A DNA stretch of 55,688 bases from Paracoccaceae bacterium (GCA_028874915.1 JAPPHA010000029.1:1-55688), one strand, 5' to 3'. Shown: positions 34,672 through 46,479, numbered from the stretch's first letter. Notes: generated by a model from the sequence alone, not told the origin. Program-made: numbers and translations.

Positions 34672-36195
34672 ATGTTCGTCGACAATCTCCTGGCCACCAG
34701 CCTCCAGTTCATGTCGGCCCTGTTCGTTTTCTGCGTGGGCCTGACCGTCATCGCCGCCGTCATCCTGTTTGTCATCGACGTTGGACAAACCCGCGACGCC
34801 GTCAGGAGGAACTTTCCGGTCATCGGACGATTCCGATACCTTTTCTCCACGCTCGGGGAGTTCTTTCGCCAGTATTTCTTCGCGATGGACCGGGAGGAAA
34901 TGCCCTTCAACCGGGCCGAACGGGAGTGGGTCAACCGCTCCGCGACCAACACCGACAACACTGTCGCTTTCGGTTCAACCAAGAATCTGACACCGGCGGG
35001 AACCGCCATCTTCGTAAGTTGCCCGTTTCCGACACTGACCGAAGATGCGGTCGACATGGTTCCGATGCTCATCGGTCCCAATTCCCGGTTCCCCTACAAT
35101 GCTCCTTCGTTCTTCAACATCTCGGGAATGAGCTACGGTGCCCTGTCAGCCCCGGCCGTCCGTGCCCTTTCGAAAGGGGCGGCCATGGCGGGCTGCTGGC
35201 TCAACACCGGTGAGGGTGGTCTCGCCTGGTATCACCTCGAAGGTGGGTGCGACATCGTGTTCCAGATCGGGACCGCGAAATACGGCGTTCGCGACGCCGA
35301 CGGCAATCTCAGCGACGAAAAACTGAAGGAGGTCGCGGGCTACGAAACGGTCCGGATGTTTGAGTTGAAGCTGAGCCAGGGCGCAAAACCGGGCAAGGGC
35401 GGCATTCTCCCCGGGAACAAGGTCACCACCGAGATCGGCAACATCCGAGGCATACCCGCGGGAAAGGACTCGATTTCGCCCAACCGCCACCCTGAAATCA
35501 GCAATGTTCAAGAACTCCTCGACGTGATTGTTCGTATCCGCGACGTGACCGGAAAGCCTGTCGGTTTCAAGTCGGTTGTCGGCGAAGTCGACTGGCTCGA
35601 GGATCTCTGCCGGGAGATCCACCAACGGGGAATCGAGCATGCCCCGGACTTTATTACCGTCGACGGAGGTGACGGGGGTACCGGAGCCGCCCCGATGCCG
35701 TTGATCGACAACGTCGGGTTGCCCATCAAGGAAGCGCTCCCCCTCGCCTCCGATACCCTGCACCGCTTCGGGCTGCGTGACAGGATTCGGTTGATCGCGT
35801 CCGGCAAACTGATCACGCCCGCCGAGGTCGGTTGGGCCATCGCCACCGGAGCCGACTTCGTCACTTCCGCCCGTGGCTTCATGTTCGCACTCGGCTGCAT
35901 CCAGTCGCTGAAATGCAACCGCAATACCTGCCCGACGGGAATAACAACCCACAATCCGCGCCTCCAAAAGGGCCTGAACCCAGAGGAAAAGTCAGTGAGG
36001 GTCGCGAATTACTGCAAAATGCTCATCCGGGAAGTGCAGGTGATTTCCCATTCCTGCGGCGTGGTCAGGCCCCGCCTCATGACACGCAGTCACGTCCGGC
36101 TCGTTCAGGCGAACGGAAAGTCGGTCCCGATGAACATCCTTTATCCCCGTCCGAATGTTCTTCCAGAGTATTCCGAAACGGCGATTCTCGCCTGA
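34672..36195 (+). CDS. FMN-binding glutamate synthase-domain protein, membrane-anchored
   Basis: A 507-residue protein with an N-terminal membrane helix at about residues 12-37 (ALFVFCVGLTVIAAVILFV) and a Glu_synthase (GltB2-like) TIM barrel. Family motifs are FFNISGMSYGALSAPAVRAL, LNTGEGGLAWYH, FITVDGGDGGTGAAPMPLID and the cluster-type CNRNTCPTGITTHNPRLQKGL. It lacks the amidotransferase domain of true glutamate synthase. Related stand-alone proteins are annotated as FMN-binding glutamate synthase family members and their substrate is generally uncertain. The ATG at 34672 follows GAGGAAACACG. It is 115 bases downstream of ecm; whether the two are functionally linked is unknown. Confidence 0.85.
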   Translation: MFVDNLLATSLQFMSALFVFCVGLTVIAAVILFVIDVGQTRDAVRRNFPVIGRFRYLFSTLGEFFRQYFFAMDREEMPFNRAEREWVNRSATNTDNTVAFGSTKNLTPAGTAIFVSCPFPTLTEDAVDMVPMLIGPNSRFPYNAPSFFNISGMSYGALSAPAVRALSKGAAMAGCWLNTGEGGLAWYHLEGGCDIVFQIGTAKYGVRDADGNLSDEKLKEVAGYETVRMFELKLSQGAKPGKGGILPGNKVTTEIGNIRGIPAGKDSISPNRHPEISNVQELLDVIVRIRDVTGKPVGFKSVVGEVDWLEDLCREIHQRGIEHAPDFITVDGGDGGTGAAPMPLIDNVGLPIKEALPLASDTLHRFGLRDRIRLIASGKLITPAEVGWAIATGADFVTSARGFMFALGCIQSLKCNRNTCPTGITTHNPRLQKGLNPEEKSVRVANYCKMLIREVQVISHSCGVVRPRLMTRSHVRLVQANGKSVPMNILYPRPNVLPEYSETAILA

Positions 36196-37234
36196 CACTG
36201 AGGTTGAACAGCCGCTTCGACGCGAACCGGCCACCAGCGGAATCCGAGAGCCGGAAGGCCGACACGATCCCGACGCCCGGAGTTCGTCTTTCTGAAGTGA
36301 CTGTTTTCGGACCTCTACAATCCGGTTGCAGGCGCTCCCTGTCAAAGCCCAAGTCCCGTAGATCACGGTCAGTCAAATGCAATTGACGTGAAGAATTCGA
36401 GTTCTGTCAAAGAGTTCTGGATTGCAATTGAAGCCGGCAAGAACCGGCCCTGGCGGGAACGAGTGTGACAGGAAGACGTTCGGCTGGCCGGGCCGGTGCG
36501 GCGAGGCGCCGGGGACGACTTCGATTTCACAATGGACGTCAATCATTGCGAAACAACCTGCAAAGCGTTTCGTTGCGGCTGGGCCCCAAATGAACTGGGG
36601 CCGTGTGGTTCGAAGAGCCGGTCGCACCGGAGGACCTGGCCGGATATGCGTAGCTGCGCTCAAGTCTCGGAATTGACATGGCGGGCGAAGAAACCGAATC
36701 AGCCCTTGAGACGGCGGACCTTGCCGGAAAGCCTGTGGCTGGATTTCGCCCAACCGGAAGTCGGCGGCTCCGGGGTTTCAGAAATCGTCTTCGGGTCTGT
36801 CGCTCCGCCATGCGTATCTTACGCCGGTATCGAATCAAGAGTGAGGTTCGGCCATTGCCTTGGCCACGAACCTCCAGTCGCTGGCGGCAATTCCGGCGTT
36901 TCCCGGCGGCCTGATTCCGCGCGAACCACTGCTGGAATTCGACATGACCGAGAACCGGTTTCGCAATCACATGCTGATCGAGTCCCCGGTGTCCTGGGGC
37001 AGATCGTACGATACCGGACACGGACGGCGACCGCGATCACCGAAACCGGTTCCCATGGGCTGAGACAGCGGGCCCGGCATTGCTGCGACGTCAGCGACCG
37101 CAGCCGTTCGAGGGACCTGACGACCGTGGTGCCGACCGAAGGTTCCGGACGGGCGCCCAGGCGGCGCTTCCGGTTCATTGTACGGCGCGTGACGGGCCGG
37201 TCCGCCAATCCCTCGAGAGGTCCGGGGAGACTCT
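36196..37234. other. 1-kb stretch without a recognisable gene between convergent genes
   Basis: Long open readings exist on both strands, but their predicted proteins are Arg/Pro/Ser-rich and match nothing I know. A patterned AT-richer element lies at 36378-36431: TGCAATTGA, then GAGTTCTG (36399-36406) and GAGTTCTG (36412-36419), then TGCAATTGA (36423-36431). A hairpin GGCCCC/GGGGCC with a 9-base loop sits at about 36580-36601. No tRNA or known ncRNA was recognised. Confidence 0.45.
36378..36431. repeat. Nested direct repeats
   Basis: TGCAATTGA occurs at 36378-36386 and 36423-36431 and flanks two copies of GAGTTCTG spaced 13 bases apart, start to start. The arrangement resembles a multi-site protein-binding element, but it is not attached to an obvious promoter. 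Confidence 0.5.
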
Positions 37235-38014
37235 CTACAGAGTCCGTTCGACCATCATCTTTTTGAGTTCCGCGATGGCCTTCGCCGGATTCAGGTGTTT
37301 GGGGCAGGTCCTCGCGCAATTCATGATGGTGTGACAACGGTACAGGCGGAATGGATCCTCCAGGTCGTCCAGCCGATCGCCCGTCGCCTCATCGCGGCTG
37401 TCTATGATCCAGCGATAAGCGTGCAACAAGGCTGCAGGTCCAAGATAGCGATCGCTGTTCCACCAATAGCTCGGGCAGCTTGTCGAACAGCACGCACACA
37501 TGACGCATTCGTAGAGCCCGTCGAGTTTCTTCCGGGATTCGACGGACTGCCGCCACTCCGTACCCGGTTCATTCGTCCGGGTTTCAAGCCACGGCCGGAC
37601 CGATGCGTGCTGGGCGTAGAAATGCGTCAGGTCCGGAACCAGATCCTTGACAACCGGAAGGTGGGGGAGCGGATAAATCCGGACATCGCCCTTAACCTCA
37701 TCAAGCCCGTAGATACAGGCCAGCGTGTTGATCCCGTCGATGTTCATCGCGCAGGAGCCACAAATGCCTTCCCGGCAGGACCGCCGAAAAGTCAGGGTGG
37801 GATCGATCTTGTCCTTGATGGTGATCAGGGCATCAAGGATCATCGGGCCACAGCTTCCAGTATCAACATGATAGGTGTCGAGCCTCGGGTTCTCGCCTGC
37901 ATCGGGGTCCCATCGATAGATCCTGAACCTGCGAACGGGTCCCTCGGCCTCCGGAACCGGCCAGGTCTTTCCGTTCCTGACCCTGGAATTCTTCGGCAAT
38001 GCCAGCTCAACCAT
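37235..38014 (-). CDS. sdhB: Succinate dehydrogenase iron-sulfur subunit
   Basis: A 259-residue subunit of respiratory complex II that relays electrons from SdhA FAD to ubiquinone. The N-terminal 2Fe-2S domain has [15 protein letters not shown] and LACIYGL. The C-terminal 4Fe-4S/3Fe-4S domain has [19 protein letters not shown] and [21 protein letters not shown]. The ATG at 38014 follows AGGGGG. It is the last gene of the minus-strand sdhC-sdhD-sdhA-lipoprotein-sdhB operon. Confidence 0.96.
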   Translation of the reverse strand: MVELALPKNSRVRNGKTWPVPEAEGPVRRFRIYRWDPDAGENPRLDTYHVDTGSCGPMILDALITIKDKIDPTLTFRRSCREGICGSCAMNIDGINTLACIYGLDEVKGDVRIYPLPHLPVVKDLVPDLTHFYAQHASVRPWLETRTNEPGTEWRQSVESRKKLDGLYECVMCACCSTSCPSYWWNSDRYLGPAALLHAYRWIIDSRDEATGDRLDDLEDPFRLYRCHTIMNCARTCPKHLNPAKAIAELKKMMVERTL

Positions 38015-38158
38015 CGCTACGCCCCCTGCCCGGGTCGGCGGGTGCCGGACTCCGGATCCAACCGGACGCATACAGGCATCGACGCCGAAGACAACTCCGT
38101 TCGGCCTGGGATGCGATCCGGCACAACTTTGCCGGTGCCGCTTGGCAACAGATCTTGC

Positions 38159-38446
38159 TCACGCACCATACGGTTCCGTCGGTTCCTCGCCGGATCGCGC
38201 AACAACGCAGTCCCGGTAGACGGTCTCGGGGTCGCGCCCCACAAGAAAGTCATCCGTGACGCCGATAACCAGCCCGGATGCCACATGGCCCGACGTCCCG
38301 ACACCGATAGTGATCTCGGCACTGGGCCGCGTCGCCCGAATGGCCCGGTCCCGGCACTCGGCCATGGCCCGCTCGACACTCACGGGTTCACCGGAACCGC
38401 AGGCCGTCAACAGGAGCGCCGTCACGGCCATGGCCGATGCGGACAC
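38159..38446 (-). CDS. Small lipoprotein between sdhA and sdhB
   Basis: A short protein (about 90-101 residues depending on start) with a lipobox, LLTACG, near its N-terminus. The mature part reads VERAMAECRDRAIRATRPSA, then GLVIGVTDDFLVGRDPETVY, and contains two further cysteines (AECRD and YRDC) that could form a disulfide. A similar small lipoprotein gene lies between sdhA and sdhB in Rhodobacterales-like genomes to my knowledge; its function is not established. The start is uncertain: GTG 38446 is given, GTG 38464 or ATG 38431 are possible. The n-region has little positive charge unless the 38464 start is used. It lies between sdhA and sdhB in one operon. Confidence 0.72.
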   Translation of the reverse strand: MSASAMAVTALLLTACGSGEPVSVERAMAECRDRAIRATRPSAEITIGVGTSGHVASGLVIGVTDDFLVGRDPETVYRDCVVARSGEEPTEPYGA

Positions 38447-38498
38447 GGTGTCCCGACCTGCCACCGCTGGCCGCCCGAAAGGTGCCAGCCCAATTCCG

Positions 38499-40304
38499 TC
38501 AGTAGACACGGGCCTTCGGCGCGATCTTGTCCAGGGCAATTCCGCCGTCACCCTCTCCGGTAAGGGGGGCGACATGGACATCCCGGTAGGACAGGCTGAC
38601 CGAATTCCCATCCAACCGGGCAAGCGTGTGTTTCCGCCAGTTGACATCGTCGCGTTCGGGAAAATCCTCATGGGCGTGGGCGCCCCGGCTCTCCTTGCGA
38701 GCTTCCGCGCTGACGATCGTCGCAAGGGCGTTCGCCATCAGATTGGAGAGTTCAAGGGTTTCCACCAGGTCAGAGTTCCAGATCATCGACCGGTCGGTTA
38801 CCTTGATGTCATCCAGTTTCGAGGCGACTTCGGCCATGCGGTCGCAACCGAAGGCCAGGGTCTCTTCGGTTCGGAACACGGCCGCATCCTCCTGCATCGT
38901 CGTCTGCATCTCGTGGCGGAGCGCCGCCGTCGGCACGGAACCGTCGGCATGGCGAAGCCTGTCGAAATTGTCCATGGCGGCATCGACGGAACGAGAATCC
39001 GGAGATCGTGGCGGCGACTTCCGGTCAATGACGGTTCCGGCTCTCTCCGCTGCTGCCCGGCCGAAGACCACAAGGTCGATCAACGAATTGGACCCGAGCC
39101 GGTTGGCGCCATGGACGCTTGCGCAGCCGGCCTCCCCTATGGCCATCAGCCCCGGAAGTACGCGGTCGTGGTCGTCTTCGGACGGGTCGAGCACCTCGCC
39201 CCAGTAGTTGGTCGGAATGCCACCCATGTTGTAATGGACGGTGGGCAGAACCGGGATCGGATCCCGAGTAACATCGACGCCAGCAAAGATGCGGGCACTC
39301 TCCGAAATCCCTGGCAACCGTTCAGCCAGCGCCTCAGGCGGAAGGTGGTCAAGATGCAGGAAAATGTGGTCCGCGTTCCTGCCGACTCCCCGGCCCTGCC
39401 GGATCTCGAGAGTCATGCAGCGTGAGACCACGTCACGCGATGCCAAATCCTTGTAGGTTGGCGCGTAGCGTTCCATGAACCGCTCGCCCTCTGAGTTCGT
39501 GAGAAAACCGCCTTCGCCGCGGGCGCCTTCTGTGATCAGGACCCCTGCACCATAGATTCCGGTCGGGTGGAACTGGACAAACTCCATGTCCTGGAGCGGC
39601 AGTCCTTGCCTGGCGACCATGCCACCGCCGTCTCCTGTGCAGGTATGCGCCGACGTCGCGGAAAAATAGGCCCGGCCATAGCCCCCGGTCGCCAGGACGA
39701 CCATTCGCGCGCTGAAGCGGTGAATCGTTCCGTCATCAAGCTTCCAGGCCAGAAGCCCGGTACAGACACCGTCATCAGACATGATCAGATCAATGGCAAA
39801 GTACTCGATGAAGAACTCGGCATTGTGCTTGAGCGACTGACCATAGAGCGTGTGGAGGATGGCATGGCCGGTCCGGTCGGCCGCAGCCGCCGTCCGCTGA
39901 ACCGGAGGTCCCTCGCCGAATTCCGTGGTGTGGCCCCCGAACGGACGTTGGTAGATACGGCCCTCCTCGGTTCTGGAGAACGGTACCCCGTAGTGTTCGA
40001 GTTCATAGACCGCGGCAGGGGCTTCACGTGCGAGGTATTCCATCGCGTCGACATCGCCGAGCCAGTCCGATCCTTTGACCGTGTCATACATGTGCCAGTG
40101 CCAATGGTCGGGGCCCATGTTCGCAAGCGCTGCCGCAATTCCGCCCTGAGCGGCAACGGTGTGCGACCGGGTTGGAAACACCTTTGTGATGCAGGCCGTG
40201 CGCAGTCCCTGTTCGGCCATGCCAAGGGTTGCCCGCAGACCGGAACCGCCGGAGCCGACCACGACCACGTCGTAGCTGTGGTCAATGAATTCATATGCGG
40301 TCAC
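38499..40304 (-). CDS. sdhA: Succinate dehydrogenase flavoprotein subunit
   Basis: A 601-residue catalytic subunit that oxidises succinate to fumarate. FAD binding is shown by [15 protein letters not shown] (13-27), with the covalent flavin His48 in [10 protein letters not shown]. Substrate-site motifs are [19 protein letters not shown] and [17 protein letters not shown]. Length is normal. It is followed by the lipoprotein gene 52 bases on and preceded by sdhD with a 39-base gap. Confidence 0.97.
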   Translation of the reverse strand: MTAYEFIDHSYDVVVVGSGGSGLRATLGMAEQGLRTACITKVFPTRSHTVAAQGGIAAALANMGPDHWHWHMYDTVKGSDWLGDVDAMEYLAREAPAAVYELEHYGVPFSRTEEGRIYQRPFGGHTTEFGEGPPVQRTAAAADRTGHAILHTLYGQSLKHNAEFFIEYFAIDLIMSDDGVCTGLLAWKLDDGTIHRFSARMVVLATGGYGRAYFSATSAHTCTGDGGGMVARQGLPLQDMEFVQFHPTGIYGAGVLITEGARGEGGFLTNSEGERFMERYAPTYKDLASRDVVSRCMTLEIRQGRGVGRNADHIFLHLDHLPPEALAERLPGISESARIFAGVDVTRDPIPVLPTVHYNMGGIPTNYWGEVLDPSEDDHDRVLPGLMAIGEAGCASVHGANRLGSNSLIDLVVFGRAAAERAGTVIDRKSPPRSPDSRSVDAAMDNFDRLRHADGSVPTAALRHEMQTTMQEDAAVFRTEETLAFGCDRMAEVASKLDDIKVTDRSMIWNSDLVETLELSNLMANALATIVSAEARKESRGAHAHEDFPERDDVNWRKHTLARLDGNSVSLSYRDVHVAPLTGEGDGGIALDKIAPKARVY

Positions 40305-40343
40305 GATGTCCGGTCCCCGTGAGCCTTCGCCGAACTGTCCCGG

Positions 40344-40724
40344 TCAGCGCCCGAATGCCATGCTGGCGATGGCAAAGACGCCAGTCACTCCAAAGGCCCA
40401 GCAAAACAACGTAGAGCCGATGGTCAGAGCTGTCAGGACGGGTCGATTGTGGACGTAGTCCTCAATGACAACCTGAAGCCCCTGCCGGAGATGATGGAAC
40501 AGGACCATGATGAAAAGTATGCCGGCGATCGCCCTGAATGGATGCCCGAAGGCCTGCCTGACATCGGCGTGGTCTGCCCCGAGCAAGGGGACATAGATCC
40601 AGAGAAACAGCGGCGTCAGGATCACGAGCGCGATGGACGAAACCCTCTGGCTCCACCAATGCTGGGACCCTTCGCCAGATGCCCCGAGGCCGAGGGCCCG
40701 TTGCCGGTCGGTTCTGTAGTCCAT
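40344..40724 (-). CDS. sdhD: Succinate dehydrogenase membrane anchor subunit
   Basis: A 126-residue membrane subunit with three hydrophobic helices (ALVILTPLFLWIYVPLL, then FRAIAGILFIMVLFHHL, then LTIGSTLFCWAFGVTGVFAI). The SQHWWSQRVSSIAL entry segment and FHHLRQGLQVVIEDYVH carry the conserved Arg, His and Asp residues expected for quinone and haem contacts. The ATG at 40724 lies 17 bases after sdhC. An earlier in-frame codon inside sdhC is not needed. Confidence 0.92.
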   Translation of the reverse strand: MDYRTDRQRALGLGASGEGSQHWWSQRVSSIALVILTPLFLWIYVPLLGADHADVRQAFGHPFRAIAGILFIMVLFHHLRQGLQVVIEDYVHNRPVLTALTIGSTLFCWAFGVTGVFAIASMAFGR

Positions 40725-40740
40725 CAACAGGCCCTGCCCA

Positions 40741-41130
40741 TCAGGCACAAAAAGCAAGCAGCGTGGCGGCGGTCAGCAGGACCGACGCGCCGACGACGAC
40801 CCAACCCGATCCCGTGACGACGGTCATTCCGTAGCCTGCACCGGTATCCCAGACCAGATGCCGAACACCCGTACAGAAATGATACCACAGGGCCCAAAGC
40901 GACCCTCCCAGTACCAAAAATCCAATCCAGGACGTCAGCAGACCGTCGACAAATCCGAAATAGGCCGCTCCGCTTGACGCGGCGACCAGCCACCAGACCA
41001 CCAGCACGGCAGCCAGGACCAGCCCGACCCCCGTCACCCGGTGAAAGATAGACGTCACCGAGTTGATCTGAGGTCGATAGATGGTCAAATGCGGAGACAG
41101 CGGTCGGGTTTTCAAATCCGGGTCCGGCAT
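40741..41130 (-). CDS. sdhC: Succinate dehydrogenase cytochrome b556 subunit
   Basis: A 129-residue membrane subunit. RPLSPHLTIYRPQ then TSIFHRVTGVGLVLA is the signature of SdhC, including the Ser/Arg that contact quinone. The haem-ligand His lies in FCTGVRHLVWDTG. Three membrane helices are visible. The ATG at 41130 follows GGGAGACGGA. The 178-base gap upstream probably contains the sdh promoter, with the VOC gene beyond it on the same strand. Confidence 0.94.
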   Translation of the reverse strand: MPDPDLKTRPLSPHLTIYRPQINSVTSIFHRVTGVGLVLAAVLVVWWLVAASSGAAYFGFVDGLLTSWIGFLVLGGSLWALWYHFCTGVRHLVWDTGAGYGMTVVTGSGWVVVGASVLLTAATLLAFCA

Positions 41131-41308
41131 TCCGTCTCCCTTTCGAGACGCCCCAATTGGAGCGGCAACGAGCAGAGAATAACCCAGGGACGGCGGAATG
41201 AAACCGCAAAATAGCCGTCTCACGCACCGGCGAAACCGGCATGCCCACGACGGTTCAGGAAATTTTCCGCGCCGTCCCCGGGAATTTTTCGTTCAGGTAC
41301 TTGGCCAG

Positions 41309-41722
41309 CTATCCCTCCGGATGGTCGCAATTGATCAACCAGGGGATCCCGAAACGATCATTGACGAGCCCGAATCCGGCTGCCCAAAAGGTCGGTCCGA
41401 ATTGATGTACCACAGTTCCGCCCTCGGCAAGCGCGTTGAATACCCGCTCCGCCTCTTCCACGGCCGTGAATCCGATGTAGACCTGTATTCCCGCAGACTT
41501 CTGGTAGTCTTCATCACCCATGTCCGAGGCCATCAGGATACGATCCCCGACTTTCAACTGGGCGTGGATGATCTCCTCGTGACGTTCCTTCGGAACGTGC
41601 TCGGCCATGGGCGACTCACCATAAGTGCTTATCATCACGATTTCGCCGCCCAAGATTTCGCAATACCGTTCGAAGGCTTCGCGACAGTTTCCGTGAAACG
41701 ACAGATAAAGTCCTACATCCAT
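41309..41722 (-). CDS. VOC superfamily protein, PhnB-like
   Basis: A 137-residue single-domain protein of the glyoxalase/bleomycin-resistance fold, PhnB (3-demethylubiquinone methyltransferase-like) branch. Typical stretches are FHGNCREAFERYCEILGG, then ILMASDM and GFGLVNDRFGIPWLIN. No specific substrate is known for this branch. It lies upstream of sdhC on the same strand with a 178-base gap, so a link to complex II is not implied. Confidence 0.85.
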   Translation of the reverse strand: MDVGLYLSFHGNCREAFERYCEILGGEIVMISTYGESPMAEHVPKERHEEIIHAQLKVGDRILMASDMGDEDYQKSAGIQVYIGFTAVEEAERVFNALAEGGTVVHQFGPTFWAAGFGLVNDRFGIPWLINCDHPEG

Positions 41723-41883
41723 GGCCTGAGCCTCCTTGAATTTCGATTGCGCGTTTGATGGACCGGCCGCTGGCCGGGGTCAAGCGGGTCCACGTCGTGA
41801 CGATCAAGCTCGCCAGCGTCCGGAGTTTTTGTGACCCGCAGTTCCGCCGGCTCGCGAGGCCCAAGCCTCGCCCGACGGACGGG

Positions 41884-42918
41884 TCAGACCGGGATCAAGG
41901 CCCAGATGTCGAGATCCAGCAGTATGTCCGGCCGATAGGCACCGGACTCATTCCTCACTTCCGTTCCCTCGGTTCCAGCCTTGGCGGCCACGAGCTGGAT
42001 CCGGAGCGCCCCGACACCAGGCGCCCGGGTTTCTGTGCGATCCAGGATCACGCTCCAGGCCCGGACGGTGTCTCCGGCAAAACAGGGGTTCGCGTGAGTA
42101 CCCCCGTTGATGGCCGCGACGAGCTGGGCGTTGGCCAAACCGTTGAACGACAGGGCCCGGGCCAGGCTGATGACATGTCCGCCATAGATCAGGCGCCGGC
42201 CGTCCGGGCGTATCGTGGCGTCGAAGTGAACCCGGGCCGTATTTTGCCAGAGCCGCGTCGCAGCCAGATGATCGCTCTCGTCGATTGTGACCGTGTCAAG
42301 ATGATCGATGATCTCACCGGTTTCGTAATCCCCGTGCCGGTAGGTCTCGCCAGCTTGCGAAAAGTCGTACCGCGTAAAGTCGAGCCCGGGCGGAACGGGA
42401 ATCCGGCCGGGCGGGACAAACTCGACGAGATGGGGAACCGTCGGGGCCGTTGCGGGAGCACCGGCGTCACGCTTGCGGACCATCACCCACCGGTTGAAGG
42501 CGATCACCGTCTCGCCATTCTGGTTGATGCCCGACGACCGGACCCAGACAATCCCGGTCTTGCCGGAGGTGTTTTCCCGCAGTCCGATGACTTCCGACGA
42601 GGCCCGCAGGCTGTCGCCAGGCCAGACCGGTCGCAGGAACCGGCAGTCAGCATATCCGAGATTGGCCACTGCATTCAATGAGATGTCGGGAACGGTTCGA
42701 CCGAATACCATATGGAAAACGGCGAGTTCGTCCAACGGAGATGCAGGCAAACCGCAGGAACGGGCGAAAGCGTCGCATGAGGTCAGAGCGAATCGGGACA
42801 GGTAAAGAGAATGATGGACGGCCCGTTCCCCGCCTGAAACGGTTCTCGGAACCGCATGGTCGATAATCTGCCCGAGGCGGAAGTCCTCGAAGAAATTGCC
42901 GGGACTGGCCTTTCCCAT
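41884..42918 (-). CDS. mch: Mesaconyl-CoA hydratase (MaoC-like)
   Basis: A 344-residue double hot-dog hydratase that interconverts mesaconyl-C1-CoA and beta-methylmalyl-CoA in the ethylmalonyl-CoA pathway. The MaoC domain includes PGNFFEDFRLGQIIDHAVPR, then LGYADCRFLRPVWPGDSLRA. The second half has RHGDYETGEIIDHLD, then RLIYGGHVISLARALSFNG, with the conserved Asp/His hydratase residues. Length and architecture match Mch of methylotrophs and Rhodobacter. The ATG at 42918 follows AGGGAAG; a GTG nine bases upstream is an alternative. It is divergent from mdh, an arrangement I associate with alphaproteobacteria that use this pathway. Confidence 0.88.
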   Translation of the reverse strand: MGKASPGNFFEDFRLGQIIDHAVPRTVSGGERAVHHSLYLSRFALTSCDAFARSCGLPASPLDELAVFHMVFGRTVPDISLNAVANLGYADCRFLRPVWPGDSLRASSEVIGLRENTSGKTGIVWVRSSGINQNGETVIAFNRWVMVRKRDAGAPATAPTVPHLVEFVPPGRIPVPPGLDFTRYDFSQAGETYRHGDYETGEIIDHLDTVTIDESDHLAATRLWQNTARVHFDATIRPDGRRLIYGGHVISLARALSFNGLANAQLVAAINGGTHANPCFAGDTVRAWSVILDRTETRAPGVGALRIQLVAAKAGTEGTEVRNESGAYRPDILLDLDIWALIPV

Positions 42919-44182
<1,264 letters not shown>

Positions 44183-44317
44183 CCCCGGAACGACTGCCGC
44201 AACGCTGGTGCTGGTCGGTGATGGCCGCGTCTCGGTGAGAATTGGCGGCGCGTGCGGCGTTCACGGTTCGCCCGGTCGGCCGATTGACTCCGGAAACTCC
44301 GGGAGACGGGGTGAGAC

Positions 44318-45514
44318 ATGAATGTCCACGAACACCAGGCGAAAGAGCTTCTTGCGGCCTATGGAGTCCCGGTTTCAGACGGCCGGGTCGTGATGTTACC
44401 CGAAGAGGCCGAAGACAGGGCGCGCGAGATCCTGTCACCGGTGGTCGTGGTCAAGGCGCAGATTCACGCTGGCGGTCGCGGCAAGGGCCACTTTCTGGAG
44501 GAGGACGCAGGAGGAATCGGTGGCGTCAAGATTGCACGGTCGCCCGAGGAGGCCGCCGATATGGCCCGCCGAATGCTTGGGCAGACTCTCGTCACTCACC
44601 AGACCGGCCCGGCCGGCAGAACGGTCGGCCGGGTCTATCTGGAGTCGGGGTGCGACATTCGTCGGGAACTCTATCTGGCACTGCTGATCGACAGGGTCAC
44701 ATCCCGGCTTTCTTTCGTGGCTTCCACCGAAGGCGGCATGGACATCGAGGAAGTCGCGGCCACGACACCCGAGCGGATCCGGACATTGACCGTCGACCCG
44801 GCCACGGGAATCTCGGCGTTTCATGGCCGCCGAATTGCCTTCACCCTCGGGCTCACGGGCCCGGCCGTCAAGGACTGTATATCGCTTGTCAGCAATCTCT
44901 ATCGCCTGTTCATCGACAAGGACTGCGAACTCCTGGAGATCAATCCCCTGGTCGTCGATGGCGATGGCAGGCTGAAGTGTCTTGACGCAAAACTCGGTTT
45001 CGACAGTAACGCCCTGTACCGCCACCCCGATATCCAGGCGCTTCGGGATCTCGCGGAAGAGGATGACCGGGAAGTCCGGGCATCGGAATTCGGGCTGAAC
45101 TACATCGCCCTTGATGGAGAGATCGGTTGCCTGGTCAACGGAGCCGGACTTGCCATGGCGACCATGGACATCATCAAGCTCACCGGCTCGGCACCGGCGA
45201 ATTTCCTCGATGTCGGAGGTGGAGCCACCCGGGAACAAGTCACGGAGGCATTCAAGATCATTACCGCCGACCCCAATGTCCGGGGCATTCTTGTCAACAT
45301 ATTTGGCGGCATCATGCGATGCGATGTCATTGCCGAAGGAATCGTGGCCGCGGTCCGCGATGTCGGTCTGAGCGTTCCCCTGGTGGTTCGTCTCGAAGGC
45401 ACCAACGTCGAACTCGGCCGAAAGGTTCTGGCCGAGAGCGGCCTCAGGATCGTTGCCGCCCGCGACCTGTCCGATGCCGCCCGGTCCATCGTTGCGGAAG
45501 TCCGGGCCAACTAG
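44318..45514 (+). CDS. sucC: Succinyl-CoA synthetase beta subunit
   Basis: A 398-residue ATP-grasp subunit that forms succinate and a nucleoside triphosphate from succinyl-CoA together with SucD. It starts [18 protein letters not shown], with the grasp loop [24 protein letters not shown] and a C-terminal CoA-ligase fold with [26 protein letters not shown] and [12 protein letters not shown] small hairpin (CCGGA/TCCGG) precedes the ribosome site. It lies 135 bases after mdh and 77 before sucD. Confidence 0.97.
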   Translation: MNVHEHQAKELLAAYGVPVSDGRVVMLPEEAEDRAREILSPVVVVKAQIHAGGRGKGHFLEEDAGGIGGVKIARSPEEAADMARRMLGQTLVTHQTGPAGRTVGRVYLESGCDIRRELYLALLIDRVTSRLSFVASTEGGMDIEEVAATTPERIRTLTVDPATGISAFHGRRIAFTLGLTGPAVKDCISLVSNLYRLFIDKDCELLEINPLVVDGDGRLKCLDAKLGFDSNALYRHPDIQALRDLAEEDDREVRASEFGLNYIALDGEIGCLVNGAGLAMATMDIIKLTGSAPANFLDVGGGATREQVTEAFKIITADPNVRGILVNIFGGIMRCDVIAEGIVAAVRDVGLSVPLVVRLEGTNVELGRKVLAESGLRIVAARDLSDAARSIVAEVRAN

Positions 45515-45591
45515 GGACGCCGAAACGCAGTCGGGAAACGGGGTCATCTCGGCATTCGCCCCGCCAGAAACAATCAGGGAATTCTCCGGCC

Positions 45592-46479
45592 ATGGCAGTA
45601 CTTGTGAACAAAGACACCCGGGTCCTCTGCCAGGGAATCACCGGCCGGCAGGGTAGCTTTCATACAGAACAGGCCATCGACTACGGAACCCGGATGGTCG
45701 GGGGGGTGACCCCCGGCAAGGGCGGCACGACCCATCTGGGGCTGCCAGTTTTCAACACCGTCAGCGACGCCCGCGACGCGACGGGTGCGAACGCCACGGC
45801 CGTCTACGTCCCGCCCCCCTTTGCGGCCGATGCCATTCTCGAGGCGATCGATGCCGGGATTGAACTCATCGTCTGCATAACCGAAGGTATTCCGGTGCTC
45901 GACATGATTGGAGTCAAGCGGGCGCTTGACGGAAGCCGATCACGACTGATCGGGCCGAACTGCCCGGGCGTCATCACGCCGGATGCCTGCAAGATCGGCA
46001 TCATGCCGGGTCACATTCACCGGCGTGGCTCCGTCGGAGTGGTGTCCCGATCCGGTACGCTGACCTACGAGGCCGTCGGCCAGACGACGGCCATTGGCCT
46101 CGGTCAATCGACCTGCATCGGTCTTGGCGGCGACCCCATCAAGGGCACCGAGTTCATTGATGCGCTCGACTTGCTTCTTGACGACTCTGAAACTGAGTCG
46201 ATCATCATGATCGGCGAAATAGGCGGTTCGGCCGAAGAAGAGGCTGCGGCGTTTCTGGCAGAAGAACGCCGGAAAGGCCGCTTCAAACCGATCGCCGGGT
46301 TCATTGCCGGACGGACGGCGCCGCCAGGGCGGCGCATGGGTCACGCCGGCGCCATCGTGGCCGGTGGCAAGGGCAGCGCCGACGGGAAGATCGAGGCGAT
46401 GAAGTCCGCGGGGATCGTGGTGGCCGAAAGCCCCGCCGATCTCGGCAGCGCCGTGCTCGAGGCAATCGGTGCCCGCTAG
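45592..46479 (+). CDS. sucD: Succinyl-CoA synthetase alpha subunit
   Basis: A 295-residue subunit that carries the phosphohistidine and binds CoA. CoA binding is shown by [10 protein letters not shown] and VTPGKGG; the phospho-His251 is in [15 protein letters not shown]. Other family motifs are [11 protein letters not shown] and [10 protein letters not shown]. The ATG at 45592 follows AGGGAA. It precedes sucA by 124 bases. A small hairpin (CCCTGT/ACAGGG, 46562-46581) lies just upstream of the sucA ribosome site. Confidence 0.97.
   Translation: MAVLVNKDTRVLCQGITGRQGSFHTEQAIDYGTRMVGGVTPGKGGTTHLGLPVFNTVSDARDATGANATAVYVPPPFAADAILEAIDAGIELIVCITEGIPVLDMIGVKRALDGSRSRLIGPNCPGVITPDACKIGIMPGHIHRRGSVGVVSRSGTLTYEAVGQTTAIGLGQSTCIGLGGDPIKGTEFIDALDLLLDDSETESIIMIGEIGGSAEEEAAAFLAEERRKGRFKPIAGFIAGRTAPPGRRMGHAGAIVAGGKGSADGKIEAMKSAGIVVAESPADLGSAVLEAIGAR

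Noticed and set aside
36496-37266. A 256-codon open frame in the 1-kb gap
   Set aside because: The product is Arg/Ser/Pro-rich with no motif, runs into the sdhB coding strand and overlaps equally long frames on the other strand, as expected by chance in GC-rich DNA.
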